Shown one piece after another: positions 20,647 through 29,819 of a stretch of DNA of 47,993 nt. Source of the stretch: Vibrio aestivus (GTDB taxonomy: Bacteria > Pseudomonadota > Gammaproteobacteria > Enterobacterales > Vibrionaceae); NCBI GenBank assembly GCA_003263845.1, contig JYJN01000055.1, positions 1 through 47,993 of the forward strand. The letters are read 5' to 3'. The notes below the pieces were generated by a model. That model did no database searches. It was not told the origin of the DNA and was given only the letters and a program-made list of their open reading frames with translations. Made by a program: the position numbers and the translations under genes. Numbering within the stretch: position 1 is the first letter of the stretch; every line of letters starts with the position of its first letter.

Positions 20647-23256
20647 TTAGAAACCTTTGATTGACCGCTCTATAGAAAAATTGTTGAATCTTGAATTCAA
20701 AATATACTCACTTACTCTATCCTGTGCTTGTTCATCAACACTGTTTTCAAATCGTTCAAGAAGCTCCTCCATCGGTGAGAGGTCATATGCCTTTCTAGCG
20801 AAGTCTTTACCTACACCACCACCGACTATGCCACCACCTAATGCTGAGGCTCCAACAATCACCATAATTACCGGTGCGGAGGTTATGGTTAAGGCTGTCA
20901 CAACTGTTCCTGCAATTGCAACACCAACCATACCCCAGCCCAACCACCAATTACGCCACCAGACTCAACTGTAACTTGTTTTGTGCAGCTGTTTAAATCA
21001 GTACATTCTGTGGATACATTGTATAGTGCACTAGCTACGCCTAACCCTAATGATACTTTTCCTGCATTTTCAGCATACCTAACCCACTTAGCAGTATTTG
21101 CTACACGCCCCCCTAATTCAGGAACTGAGCCTGTCTTTAATATTTCGTCTGCATTGTGAATAAGAGACTTAGTAGAAGTTATTCCTAAGCTTCTCTTTAA
21201 ACCTTGATCAACCGGTATCCTCAGAGTCCGTTGCATCAGCTTGTCCAACTGACTATCAAGAATCTTCTTCAATCCTTGTCTCTGCCGAACAAAACTTGCT
21301 CGGTCAATTTTTTTGGACAGAAGAGCAAGATATAAGCGGTCCATCTTTTTAAGTGATGCCGATACATTTTCCAGATTTTTTTGCATTGCTGGTGCTATTG
21401 TTCCAACTACTGCTCCCATGTATGCAAATGTATCCGACGGTGTACCTGAGTTCCAATACTCTACTAACTTATTCTCAATGACTTCAAAGTATGTTTGGTG
21501 AAGCTCAATTTGAGCTGTGGTTAGGTTGCCTAACTCCGCACTAGCTACATTAGCGTTATCTATCAGTATCTTTAATTTGGCTTTTTCGTCTTTTGAAGAA
21601 GGCTCTCTGGTAAGAAAGATTACCATTTCCCCTGGAACTAGAGGATCATTTAAATGCTTATTTTGCGCTTTGATGATGCCTTGAGTATCTGAAGGTACAC
21701 CGCTTAACTCCGACTCCCAAAATGCACTCAGAGGTTGAGACTCTTCAATAATCGAAAAACCCACTTGAAAATCTATCGGCTCTTCATAGTCTTTCAGATT
21801 AACAATAACCAACTCATCGCAAACCACATCTAAAGAGTTTACTGACTTAATTGTGGAACCTTTAAGATAGGAATCTGAATAGTCGTAGATTGAATTGAAA
21901 GACCTGTTATACCTTCTGGCCTCAACCCTAGGCCGCCCGAATATTATCTCTGATTGTAGGTCAACTACTGGCGTATCACTAACTGACAATTGATCACCTG
22001 ACATCAATGCCATCGGGTCAGCATTGTACTGATGGTTAAGCTTAAGGAGCTGTTTGGCCGATAAGCCATACAGCTCTGCTATTGTTCCCCAAGATTCTCG
22101 TTGATTGGTTTGTGGATCAATTCCAACGATATGAATATCTGGTTTGCTATCAACATTGTCTGTTTCCGCAGGTTCAGAATTTTGTATTTTTAGCTGCTGT
22201 TTGCTTTGGAGCAGCTAAAAGCTCCCCGACATCCAACTTAATACCATTCGAAGCCAACCAGTCATCATTTAGACTATCTAGCTCATCTCGGGTTATCTGC
22301 TTCTCTAGATATACTAGGTGTTGGTTCTCAACTTCTATGCCATCTAGCTTCCAGTAAACCAAAATGGCACTTTGATGTGTGTTATAACCTTGATTATCAT
22401 CAAGCTGGTCATGGGTTGAACGTGTTGCAAAAAAAGCCCATTTGTCCTTGCCCAATAGCTTGTACTCTTGGACCAATCGACCATTGTAGAAATGATAGTA
22501 GTAGCCTTCAGTTGGCAATCCGAGTCGCTCTCCAAGTTGCACAGAAGGAACAACTGGAATGAAAGCCTCGCGAACAACACCAGAGCCAATTGCATCAACT
22601 TGGACACAATCTTCTACTGAAACGCCTAATTGGTCAGAAGCGACTTTCACTACTAACTTTTTTGGCTCGTCAAAGACTGTGTGCACTGTATGTTTAGTGC
22701 CATGTTCTGTCTCTTCTGACTGCCAACGGCAAAGCTTGGCTTCTTGCTTAGTCTTCGCCAATTCAAATGCACAGCCTACGCTCTTGTTAAACGTATCTTC
22801 AGAGCAAGCAACTTCAAAACAGTACTCATATGCGACTTCGACTGATGATTCAGAAACAGCCGATTGCACAGGTTCAGGGGTATAAACTTCTTCAATTTGG
22901 GACGAATAGGCAGCAGAGCTCCTATTTGAAGTAGTGCTGCCCGAAACGCCATTCGAGATAAAAGCTCTAGCCAGATACGCTTCTTTTCCTTCAGGCCATA
23001 GGGCATTCTGCCCGACTTGAGACAGTGCCCAAGACCCACTCGCGCCATCTCTAATCATTAAAGGATTAGAAGGCGTGTCTTTTATTAGGGCTAACTCACC
23101 ACTTTTAAGGCTCCTAATAAAACTGGTGAAACTCATCCCATTAGGGAGCAAAGAGCCTAAAGATGTTTCGTCAAGGTTTTCTATATCACCCTCGATTTGC
23201 CCAAGCTCGTATGTCATCAGTTCGGCTAGTTTTGTTACTCTATAACCCACAGCCAC
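20647..23256 (-). CDS. Candidate T6SS-type effector: MIX-like motif, LysM domain, glycine-zipper C-terminus (two apparent frameshifts)
   Basis: Reconstructed length is about 869 residues. Start is GTG with AAGGAG five bases upstream. Residues 1-105 are an N-terminal module repeated in a dead copy at 25.4-25.6 kb. Residues about 235-340 contain LGLPTEGYYYHFYNGRLVQ, resembling the MIX motif hRxGhhYhh of T6SS effectors, but with Thr-Glu where Arg-x is expected. A LysM-type domain follows at about 385-425 (ESWGTIAELYGLSAKQLLKLN), then a helical region (residues about 555-700) and a C-terminal glycine-rich hydrophobic stretch from about 755 (VIGGWAG, then VGASALGGGIVGGGVG) typical of membrane-inserting domains. 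Breaks: about 22173 (A run one too long) and about 20935 (G run one too short). Effector identity is inferred; no secretion gene is in the window. Confidence 0.65.
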
Positions 23257-23616
23257 AGCAACTCCTTAATTCGAAGAAAATTATTCCTACTATCAAAGAC
23301 TAAGAAAGGGTAGTTTACTGAATAATTAACAGAGGGTGTGTCGTTATTGGCTGTCAAAATGACTAAATTGGCACCTACTCCAAGTCAGTTTGGGATGGCA
23401 GTAATTGGCGTTACACAAGTTGCGTAATGTAACCTTCGTAATTGGTTTGAGAGTGAAATAAGTGTTTAAAAGGCTATGCGACCCAGAAATTTTAAGCTTT
23501 AGTAAATGCTTTTCGGAAATTTTCCGGATGCTGGTGAAACCGAACATGCCGAAGCTGTTGTTACAGCGAAGTATCTGCTACGTTCGCAAACACTTTAAAT
23601 GAAAAAAGCCTGCAAA
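23099..23616. repeat. Island upstream repeat (R-A), copy at the intact effector
   Basis: About 518 bp matching 25401-25920 with scattered differences. It covers the first 53 or so codons of the effector, its ribosome site and about 350 bp of upstream DNA, ending in AAAAAGCCTGCAA. That last block is also the left arm of the ffs terminator at 25906-25917. The high similarity of the non-coding part suggests a recent duplication or continuing gene conversion. Confidence 0.85.
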
Positions 23617-23860
23617 TGGTGATGCTTGCAACATAAGTTCGCATAGCTTTGCATCAAAAGATTTCATATCCCGATAGGGCTTTCAATATGAGGTTGTAAA
23701 TTTACCACTTCTCATCAGAGGCTGAGTTTCTCCCCGTAGATGTCCAAGACTCTAGAACATCATTAGACCTTGATACTTTCTTGGTGCTCGCCTTAATGAG
23801 TTCAGCATAAGAAGAAGAGGAGTATTGACGCTCCTCGAAACTTTTTACTTATACCGATAG
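23615..23860. repeat. Island downstream repeat (R-B), right copy
   Basis: Matches 19966-20260 and starts with the same AATGGTGATGCTTGCAA, directly joined to the end of the upstream repeat. It contains the hairpin GAGGAG / CTCCTC at 23817-23836, placed just after the immunity-type gene at 23882. This back-to-back junction of the two repeats is what a tandem duplication would leave. Confidence 0.85.
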
Positions 23861-23881
23861 GTTTGATGATTCTATTGTCGA

Positions 23882-24292
23882 TTATCGATAGAAAATACTC
23901 TTTACTTTGGTAGACCCGACCTCATACAAAACTTGAACAATATGGCCATTTGAATACTTGTACTTGTCCCACGCGCCTACAACACCAAGTACTGGCACTT
24001 TTTTCTCTACCATAGATTCATCAGGTTCGCCCATCATCTCATTAACGGACTCTTTGGAAGAAGCACCCTTTAGGCTGCCCATAAAATAGTTTGGGTTTGT
24101 TGCAACTATTGTCTTCAAAGCACCACTTTTTGCATCAAACTGAAACTCAAGTCCTTTTTCAAACGCTATGATATAGAACTCTTCTGCGTAACCATCGAGT
24201 TTCGATGGAACATTGCCTGTGATCAATCCCGTAAATTTAGAACTCTTAATCAAGTCTTGATAAGTAATACCTATAAAATCAAAGTAATTCAT
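23882..24292 (-). CDS. Immunity-type protein, paralogue of the gene at 24833
   Basis: A 136-residue soluble protein with no signal peptide or membrane segment. It shares its layout with the 139-residue protein at 24833-25252: an N-terminal YxDLIK/YADLLK helix, ITGNVP or IGGNVP, a beta strand LEFQFDAKSGALKTIV, a short variable loop with GEPD/GSPT, then PVLGVVGAWDKY and a final VLYEVGSTKV strand. Small proteins of this shape with a PxLGxxGAWDxY segment often sit beside polymorphic toxins as immunity proteins, but I cannot name the family. No strong ribosome site is visible. It is followed by the downstream repeat. Confidence 0.65.
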   Translation of the reverse strand: MNYFDFIGITYQDLIKSSKFTGLITGNVPSKLDGYAEEFYIIAFEKGLEFQFDAKSGALKTIVATNPNYFMGSLKGASSKESVNEMMGEPDESMVEKKVPVLGVVGAWDKYKYSNGHIVQVLYEVGSTKVKSIFYR

Positions 24293-24334
24293 CTAAAACA
24301 ACATACCGAATATTAGAACAGCTAACTGCTGTTC

Positions 24335-24571
24335 TTAAATTTTTACTGTGTCGATGATTTCACATATCGAAATATCACCTTCAATCTGTTGAAATTTGTA
24401 ACCTACACAAGCTTCTATTTCTGATAGTTGAGCAAGAGAAACATCAGCACAATTGCCTTCTAAGGCAAAACCAAAAATTCTCAATACATCTTCACTGGAT
24501 AAGTCCTTAAGTTCCATATCCATGACTAGTTCTTCAGTATCTCTATTGTAGAGGTTCAACTCATACATAAC
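24335..24571 (-). CDS. Small acidic protein, possibly DUF7683-type immunity protein
   Basis: A 78-residue acidic protein from MYELNLYNRDTEELVMDMEL. The same frame extends upstream to a TTG at 24655 (106 residues), but the inner ATG gives a start with a clear beta-strand opening typical of such proteins, and the upstream part looks like spacer. The pattern of an opening strand, a DLSSEDVLRIFGF helix and a short second half recalls DUF7683-like proteins near toxin loci; this resemblance is from memory and unverified. It lies between the two paralogous immunity-type genes in the decayed cassette, all in one orientation. Confidence 0.5.
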   Translation of the reverse strand, partial: VMYELNLYNRDTEELVMDMELKDLSSEDVLRIFGFALEGNCADVSLAQLSEIEACVGYKFQQIEGDISICEIIDTVKI

Positions 24572-24832
24572 TATTTCTTCAATGATTTCCTTTGATGAGT
24601 CCTCTAACCCCAACATCGTTGAGTGAGTTAATAAAGCGCTCCGTTTCGGATGCAATATCTTTTAATTGAAAAAAGTGACCAATGCATCCAGACAATCATC
24701 GCTGAACTCATAAATGTGAACTACTTTAAGATGCAAAAAGCAGTCTCTATAAGATCAATATAGTGAACGTTGAGCTAGTACAAGACCCGAAAATCACCAG
24801 GCAAGTCCCCGCATCCGCCCCTAACCTCCAGA

Positions 24833-25252
24833 CTACTTTCTTAGATAATGGACTCTATCCACATCATCAGTGCCAACTCTATACACTATCTGTGTATAGA
24901 ACCCTCCCCCACCAGCAAACTCATCCATAGCCCCAACTTTTCCAAAAACAGGAATGCTTTTCTCAGGACGTTTACTCGTTGGAGAACCAAGAGCCTTCAA
25001 GACCTGAATACGTTTAGTTAGCATTTTAAGCGCACCATCATAAAAAGCAGATTTAGTCACTACAATAGTGGTTAACTTAGAAGTATAGCGATCGAACCTG
25101 AGCTCTACGCCAGAAGAGTCAACACAAATATAGAAAGCATCACTTTTAGAGTTCAGCACTTCCGGCACATTACCTCCAATTAGAGATAAGAACGCTGCCT
25201 GCTTTAGCAAATCAGCGTACTTTTTTCCCAATAAATCCCTGTAAGTCATCAT
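24833..25252 (-). CDS. Immunity-type protein, paralogue of the gene at 23882
   Basis: A 139-residue soluble protein beginning MMTYRDLLGKKYADLLKQA; either Met could be the start. It aligns over its whole length with the 136-residue protein at 23882: IGGNVPEVLNSKSDAFYI, VELRFDRYTSKLTTIVVT, LGSPTSKRPEKSIPVFGKVGAMDEF (quoted in parts) and VYRVGTDDVDRVHYL. The Trp of the GAWDKY motif in the paralogue is Met here. It lies 60 bp downstream of a broken effector remnant, so it is probably an orphan immunity gene kept after its toxin was lost. Divergence between the two paralogues suggests different toxin specificities. Confidence 0.6.
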   Translation of the reverse strand: MMTYRDLLGKKYADLLKQAAFLSLIGGNVPEVLNSKSDAFYICVDSSGVELRFDRYTSKLTTIVVTKSAFYDGALKMLTKRIQVLKALGSPTSKRPEKSIPVFGKVGAMDEFAGGGGFYTQIVYRVGTDDVDRVHYLRK

Positions 25253-25312
25253 CTAGTACTATGTTCCTTCGCTTCAGGTTGCAGACGACTAAGCATGTTT
25301 TTAGTCCTCTAC

Positions 25313-25557
25313 AGTTCAAATGCTCAGCCTACGCTCTTGTTAGACGTATGCTCAAAGCAAACAGCTTTATAACCGTACTCATACTCAACTTCGTGTGATG
25401 CCAGTTTTAAGTCTCCCTATAAAACAGGTAAAACTCGTCCCATTAGGAGTAGCGAACCCAAAGATCTCTTATCAGGTTTTTCTATATCACCCTCGACTTG
25501 TCCAAGCTCATATGTCATCAGTTCGGCTAGTTTTGTTACTCTATAACCCACAGCCAC
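25313..25557 (-). pseudogene. Remnant of a second LysM/MIX-like effector
   Basis: Reading from a GTG at 25557 gives AVGYRVTKLAELMTYELGQ, identical to the intact effector here, then QVEGDIE and LGSLL before the frame runs into TAG. After 25401 the sequence jumps: 25313-25400 matches the intact gene at about 22761-22850 (codons 135-165), so about 250 bp of coding sequence are missing inside the remnant and everything after is gone. Ribosome site AAGGAG is retained. Unlike the other breaks in this window, this loss cannot be a simple base-call error. Confidence 0.8.
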
Positions 25558-25920
25558 AGCAACTCCTTATTTCGAAGAAAATTACTATTACTATCAAAGA
25601 CAAAGAGACAACATTTTACTTAATAATTGACAGAGTGTGTGTCGTTATTGGCTGTCAGAATGACTAAATTAACATATATTCCAAGTCGGTTTGGGATGGC
25701 ACTAATTGGCACTACGCAAGTTGCGTAACGCAACCTGCGTAATTAGTTTGAGAGTGATATGAGTGTTTAAAAGGCCATGCGACCCAAAAATTTTAAGCTC
25801 TGCTAAATGCCTTACGGAAGATTTCCGGATGCTGGTGAAACCGAACATGCCGAAGCTGTTGTTACAGCGAAGTATCTGCTACGTTCGCAAACACTTTAAA
25901 TGAAGAAAGCCTGCAATTTA
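25401..25920. repeat. Island upstream repeat (R-A), copy next to ffs
   Basis: Second copy of the 23099-23616 repeat. It contains a 7+1+7 palindrome GTTGCGTAACGCAAC at 25720-25734, degraded in the other copy. Its right end overlaps the left arm of the ffs terminator, so the island starts immediately downstream of ffs. Confidence 0.85.
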
Positions 25921-25942
25921 TGCGAACATATATTGCAGGCTT
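25907..25942 (-). terminator. Terminator of ffs
   Basis: AAGCCTGCAAT / ATTGCAGGCTT, an 11-bp stem with a 14-base loop, lies 7 bp past the 3' end of the 4.5S RNA. One arm is repeated at 23605-23615 at the island duplication junction. Confidence 0.75.
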
Positions 25943-25948
25943 CATAAT

Positions 25949-26057
25949 GGGTGGAAGCCCCAGCCACATCCCGGCACACAAGTCACACGCTGCGGCTGCT
26001 TCCTTCCGGACCTGACCGAGTTCACGAGCTATTGTTGCGGGAGGACCAGGGCCTCCA
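25949..26057 (-). ncRNA. ffs: 4.5S RNA, signal recognition particle RNA
   Basis: The RNA component of the bacterial signal recognition particle, which binds Ffh and directs nascent membrane proteins to FtsY. The conserved tip is seen on the minus strand as GGTCAGGTCCGGAAGGAAGC, followed by AGCCGCAGCG and GTGTGCCGGGATGT as in E. coli. The 5' end GGAGGCCCTGG pairs with the 3' end GGGGCTTCC. Length of about 109 nt fits the 4.5S class. Ends are set by the terminal stem and may be off by a few bases. Confidence 0.95.
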
Positions 26058-26181
26058 TAGATTCTGTTTCTTTAAGTTGCCTCAAAGAGTGATTGGATTA
26101 TCAAGTATCCCTAGCCCCTTTGCAAGAGGATATCGGTAAATTTGCTAGTTTTACTCTTTAAGTGGCTAGCAAATAACCGGA

Positions 26182-28200
26182 CTAACTATGAATTCCCACT
26201 AATGGCTCTTGCTCGACTGTTTTTGCTGCCATTTTACTTGCGCGTTTTTCTTTGTACATCGCTTGATCTGCACAGTTAAGAGCCGCTTGAAGGCTCATTG
26301 ATTCGTGTCGATTAACTGAAAGTCCAATTGAAGATGTGACCGGAAATGTTAAGTCTTTAGAGCCACTATAATAGCGACAAATTCCTAATGACTGTTTCAC
26401 TTTGTCGATGTCTTTATTTTTGGCCTTTCCGACTAATATAAATTCATCACCGCCAATTCGATAACAATCTCCGCGCCAAACGGATTTAATCCTTTCTGCG
26501 ATCAACCTTAGTACATCGTCCCCGACTTCATGACCGTAACTATCGTTGATTGATTTGAAATGATTTACGTCGATGTAGATAAGCGCAAGCTCAGGCCCTA
26601 GCCCACTGCCATATTTCCGTTGAAGTGAACGGCGATTCTTAAGTGACGTCAGGTTATCGGTATTGGATTGTATGTGTAGGTAAAAGGCAAACACACCTAC
26701 AATTCCAAGCACTAACAGCAGAATCATTTGATTGTTTCTTGAATAGCGTTTTTCAGCTTGTAGCGCAGCTTGCCAGTTTGGAGCAAGATCATATTGTTCG
26801 ATAATTTTCGTCACGTCTATCATCTTGATAGCGCGAGAGAACAACCCACTGAGGATTTCCCCTTTCACCGTTTTGGGAAAACCCAACGCAATTTGAGCGC
26901 TGTAAAAAGACGCGATACTGCTTGCTTTAGTGATAGGTAAATCACCTGACGCGTTGCGTAAAATTCGATTAAAGGTCGCCTCACTCAGAGAGATATAACT
27001 GACTTCACCTTTAATTAATGCAGCAATCTGAGCATCTACATTAGAGTAACGCAGCAATGTCTTCTTCGGCAGCAGAGAAGTCAGCAACTCATCATAGATA
27101 TCACCCGATACCACCCCGATTTGCTCCGTCACCAACTCAGACACATTACGATAAACGCCGGTCTTATATCCCTCGCGGGTCACCAAGATGGCATTTGCCT
27201 CGTAATAAGGCTCACTAAAATTCACGAATTCTTTGCGATGATCCGTCACTGTAATGGGGGTCAGAACGTCAACTTGTTTATCAATTAAACTCGCATACAT
27301 GGTTTCCCAGGTTTCACTAGCAGGGTTAACCAATTGGCAATCTAACATTAGTACTTGGCAAGCTTCGAATAACACTTCTGCGCTGATCCCAGTGACCGAG
27401 CCATCACCATTAAACACTGCAAAGTTACCGACGTTCTCTAGCTTGATCTTCAATGGCTCTTTCATGTTCAAACCACTGTTGTACACCGCACTGCGCAAAG
27501 CTTGCTGTCGTATTGTAAACTGATAGTTCTCAATAGACTCCCGTAAAAGCTGCTGCACGTAGGCAGAATGCACGACTCGTTCAAACTGACCAAACCAATC
27601 ACTGTGATTGCCTTTAGCTGTGACGATAGAGACAGGTTTAATAGTGAGTTGGTGGTTTAAAAGCTGAGCGTCCATACCTGACATCAGCATTGGCTTCAGC
27701 TGATTGATAGCATCAACGATTCCTTCAACTTTTCCCGACTCAAGTAACCACTTGCCATGATCGTGTCCCGAATACTCTATCTGCTTGATATGAGGGAAAT
27801 GCTGTCTGATTAAGCTGCCATAGATGGTGTCTTTAGGGACACCAACCACATTAACGTCGCTTAATGTGGCGTTGTTTAAACTGTATAGGTAGGTGTATTC
27901 AATATTGGTTGGCGATGAGAAATCGAACAAAAGCGCACGGCCGTCTGTGTAAGTCACATTCGCAGCAAAATCGGCTCGCTTCGATGCAACTGCAGACAAG
28001 ATTTCCTCAAAACTCGGGTAAGTCACATACTCTATGGAAACATTTAAGTCATCCGATATTGCATCAAACAACACTCGACTCACCACATCATCCGCTTCTA
28101 TCGCAACCTTAAAAGGCGCATGACTAGAGGCATATGACACCATCGAATAAAGCAAGGACGCTGACATCCATAACAGCAGGACCAAAATACGCTTATACAT
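26182..28200 (-). CDS. Diguanylate cyclase with two periplasmic solute-binding sensor domains
   Basis: A 672-residue inner-membrane sensor enzyme. After a signal peptide (residues 1-25) come two SBP_bac_3-type periplasmic domains, about 30-240 and 250-470; the second has VNFSEPYYEANAILVT and YISLSEATF. One membrane helix at about 488-508 (MILLLVLGIVGVFAFYLHIQ) leads straight to a GGDEF domain (NTDNLTSLKNRRSL, LIYIDVNHFKSINDSYGHEVGD, YRIGGDEF). The intact GGDEF and metal-binding Asp predict active c-di-GMP synthesis. I see no RxxD product-inhibition site at the usual place before GGDEF. Ligands are probably amino acids or similar small molecules; this is inference. It stands alone between ffs and a small membrane protein gene. 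Confidence 0.92.
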   Translation of the reverse strand: MYKRILVLLLWMSASLLYSMVSYASSHAPFKVAIEADDVVSRVLFDAISDDLNVSIEYVTYPSFEEILSAVASKRADFAANVTYTDGRALLFDFSSPTNIEYTYLYSLNNATLSDVNVVGVPKDTIYGSLIRQHFPHIKQIEYSGHDHGKWLLESGKVEGIVDAINQLKPMLMSGMDAQLLNHQLTIKPVSIVTAKGNHSDWFGQFERVVHSAYVQQLLRESIENYQFTIRQQALRSAVYNSGLNMKEPLKIKLENVGNFAVFNGDGSVTGISAEVLFEACQVLMLDCQLVNPASETWETMYASLIDKQVDVLTPITVTDHRKEFVNFSEPYYEANAILVTREGYKTGVYRNVSELVTEQIGVVSGDIYDELLTSLLPKKTLLRYSNVDAQIAALIKGEVSYISLSEATFNRILRNASGDLPITKASSIASFYSAQIALGFPKTVKGEILSGLFSRAIKMIDVTKIIEQYDLAPNWQAALQAEKRYSRNNQMILLLVLGIVGVFAFYLHIQSNTDNLTSLKNRRSLQRKYGSGLGPELALIYIDVNHFKSINDSYGHEVGDDVLRLIAERIKSVWRGDCYRIGGDEFILVGKAKNKDIDKVKQSLGICRYYSGSKDLTFPVTSSIGLSVNRHESMSLQAALNCADQAMYKEKRASKMAAKTVEQEPLVGIHS

Positions 28201-28346
28201 AATGAGTGAGTGAACACTTCTCCAAGTTCAGACTAACAAGTTACACAATACTAACTTAAACCGAACACTATGCACACAAATACACTAAGCGCGATGTCAT
28301 ATTTTGAATGATAAAAACTAAAACATTTATAAACCCAACGGATACA

Positions 28347-29088
28347 TCAGAACTCTTCCCGATTCTCGCTGCTTCGAAGAATATAATCTGTCATCCAAGC
28401 GGTTGCGAGTAAACATAGCCAAACGACAAATACAGGTTGTGGTACTTCAATACTTGGCGACACGACCAGTGCGGCGAAGCCAACCGTTGGTAGTGTCCAA
28501 CACAGTAGCTTGTTCCATTTAAACGTTTTTAAGCTGAGTTAAGCTCTCCATAGATGCCATAATGCCCGTCACACAGAGCGCCAATAGCGCAGCATAGGAT
28601 AAGTCAGCCATCCATAGTGGTAGAATCAAACCTAAAGTCCACCAGCTGTGTTTATTATTGGGCTTCCAATGACTCGCAGCCCACCAAATCACAATCACCG
28701 CAAGTGTTTGGATACCCGTGACTGTCGCACTACCGTCCAGTTTCCCTCCTATCTGTGTCACCATGATACCGACCTGCAGGGTCAGGACAATAAAGGCAAT
28801 CACACCCACGACCATAAGACTGCTGCGTCGAGAGAATATAACCATGAGAAGTGGAAACAAAATCCACACGCTGATCGACAACGCGATAGGTTGATGTGGA
28901 AGCGTCAGCCCATAGGTTGTCATTGCCGCAAGTAGAGCTAGACCTGCGTAGCGTGCTTGAGGGAAAATCCATAAAGCGGGGATCACAAGCGCGAGTACAG
29001 GAATATCTCCTTCACTCAAACTCATTGCTCGTGCACAAACTACTGCTAATAGCGTTGTGATAATAAACTGAAACATCGAGAATACCAT
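28347..29088 (-). CDS. Uncharacterised multi-pass inner-membrane protein (one apparent frameshift)
   Basis: The open frame 28519-29088 ends ESLTQLKNV, but one A too many in the AAAAA run near 28535 explains this: removing it gives QLKTFKWNKLLCWTLPTVGF and continues through two more hydrophobic helices to a stop at 28347. Repaired length is about 246 residues with seven or eight membrane segments and a short charged tail (ILRSSENREEF). I do not recognise a named family. It is divergent from the Atl gene across 52 bp. Confidence 0.7.
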
Positions 29089-29140
29089 GCCAACTCCCTA
29101 TACCTTTCCGTGGTAACTATTGAACAAGGACAAATTCAGT

Positions 29141-29485
29141 ATGGATCAATTCTTAGCGCAAATCTTTGCTGTAATTCACCAAATTCCGCAGGGAAAAGTG
29201 GCAACTTATGGAGACATCGCACGTTTTGCAGGTTTTCCTGGTTACGCTCGCCATGTTGGACGTGCATTAGGAAACTTACCTGAAGGTTCAAAATTACCTT
29301 GGTTTAGAGTGATAAACAGTCAAGGTACTATCTCGCTAAAAGGCGAGTCATTTGAAAGGCAAAAAGCCGCGTTGATTGAAGATGGAATTGAAGTCAGCGA
29401 AGAAGGAAAGATAAAATTAAGGCTCTATCGATGGCAGCTTAGGCATCCATCATTGACTGGATTGCTTGATGTATTTCCTGATTAA
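29141..29485 (+). CDS. ybaZ: Alkyltransferase-like protein (Atl / YbaZ, MGMT family)
   Basis: A small DNA-binding protein of the O6-alkylguanine-DNA alkyltransferase family. The start MDQFLAQ follows AAGGA by a normal spacing; the longer frame from 29120 is unlikely. Motifs are QGKVATYGDIARFAG and ARHVGRALG. The active-site PCHRV of MGMT is replaced by PWFRV, so it lacks the acceptor Cys and is an Atl protein, which flags bulky O6-alkylguanine lesions for nucleotide excision repair rather than removing them. The last 14 residues after YRWQ run past the usual end and overlap the convergent neighbour by 46 bp; a missing T in CTTAGG near 29440 would end it at YRWQL. Confidence 0.9.
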   Translation: MDQFLAQIFAVIHQIPQGKVATYGDIARFAGFPGYARHVGRALGNLPEGSKLPWFRVINSQGTISLKGESFERQKAALIEDGIEVSEEGKIKLRLYRWQLRHPSLTGLLDVFPD

Positions 29486-29819
29486 AAACGATCAAAGTGG
29501 TGCCGACGATACAGATGACGATGCCCACAATTTCCACGACGTTTACCGTTTTTTTGAAAAACGCCCACTGAACCAAAATTGCGATCGCAAACGCAGCTAT
29601 CTTGGCAATGATATTCAATGAAGGATACGAGAAGACTTCGCTGCCTTTACCGTAGAACATGGTAAATCCAACGGTGCCCGCATACGTGACGGGTAATGTA
29701 ATCAGTGCAATCTTCAAAACGGAAGCTAAGGTAAGTTCACTCGCATTATTCATACCCATTAAGTTTGGAACTTGCGTCATCACTGTCGCTAAAATAAGTG
29801 AAGATATAATCAAGCCCAT
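29439..29819 (-). CDS. Small four-helix membrane protein, half-size EamA/DMT-like
   Basis: A 126-residue protein made almost entirely of four hydrophobic helices (about 3-20, 31-50, 66-85 and 93-110). It resembles half of a drug/metabolite transporter of the DMT superfamily, such as VEIVGIVICIVGTTLIVFNQ at the end. The FTMFYGKGSE and VQWAFFKKTV loops are the only charged parts. No named family is claimed. Its 3' end overlaps the tail of the Atl frame on the other strand. Confidence 0.7.
   Translation of the reverse strand: MGLIISSLILATVMTQVPNLMGMNNASELTLASVLKIALITLPVTYAGTVGFTMFYGKGSEVFSYPSLNIIAKIAAFAIAILVQWAFFKKTVNVVEIVGIVICIVGTTLIVFNQEIHQAIQSMMDA

Noticed and set aside
24572..24655. Extended N-terminus of the small acidic protein from TTG
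   Set aside because: The extension lacks a ribosome site and protein-like composition, and the inner ATG is a better start.
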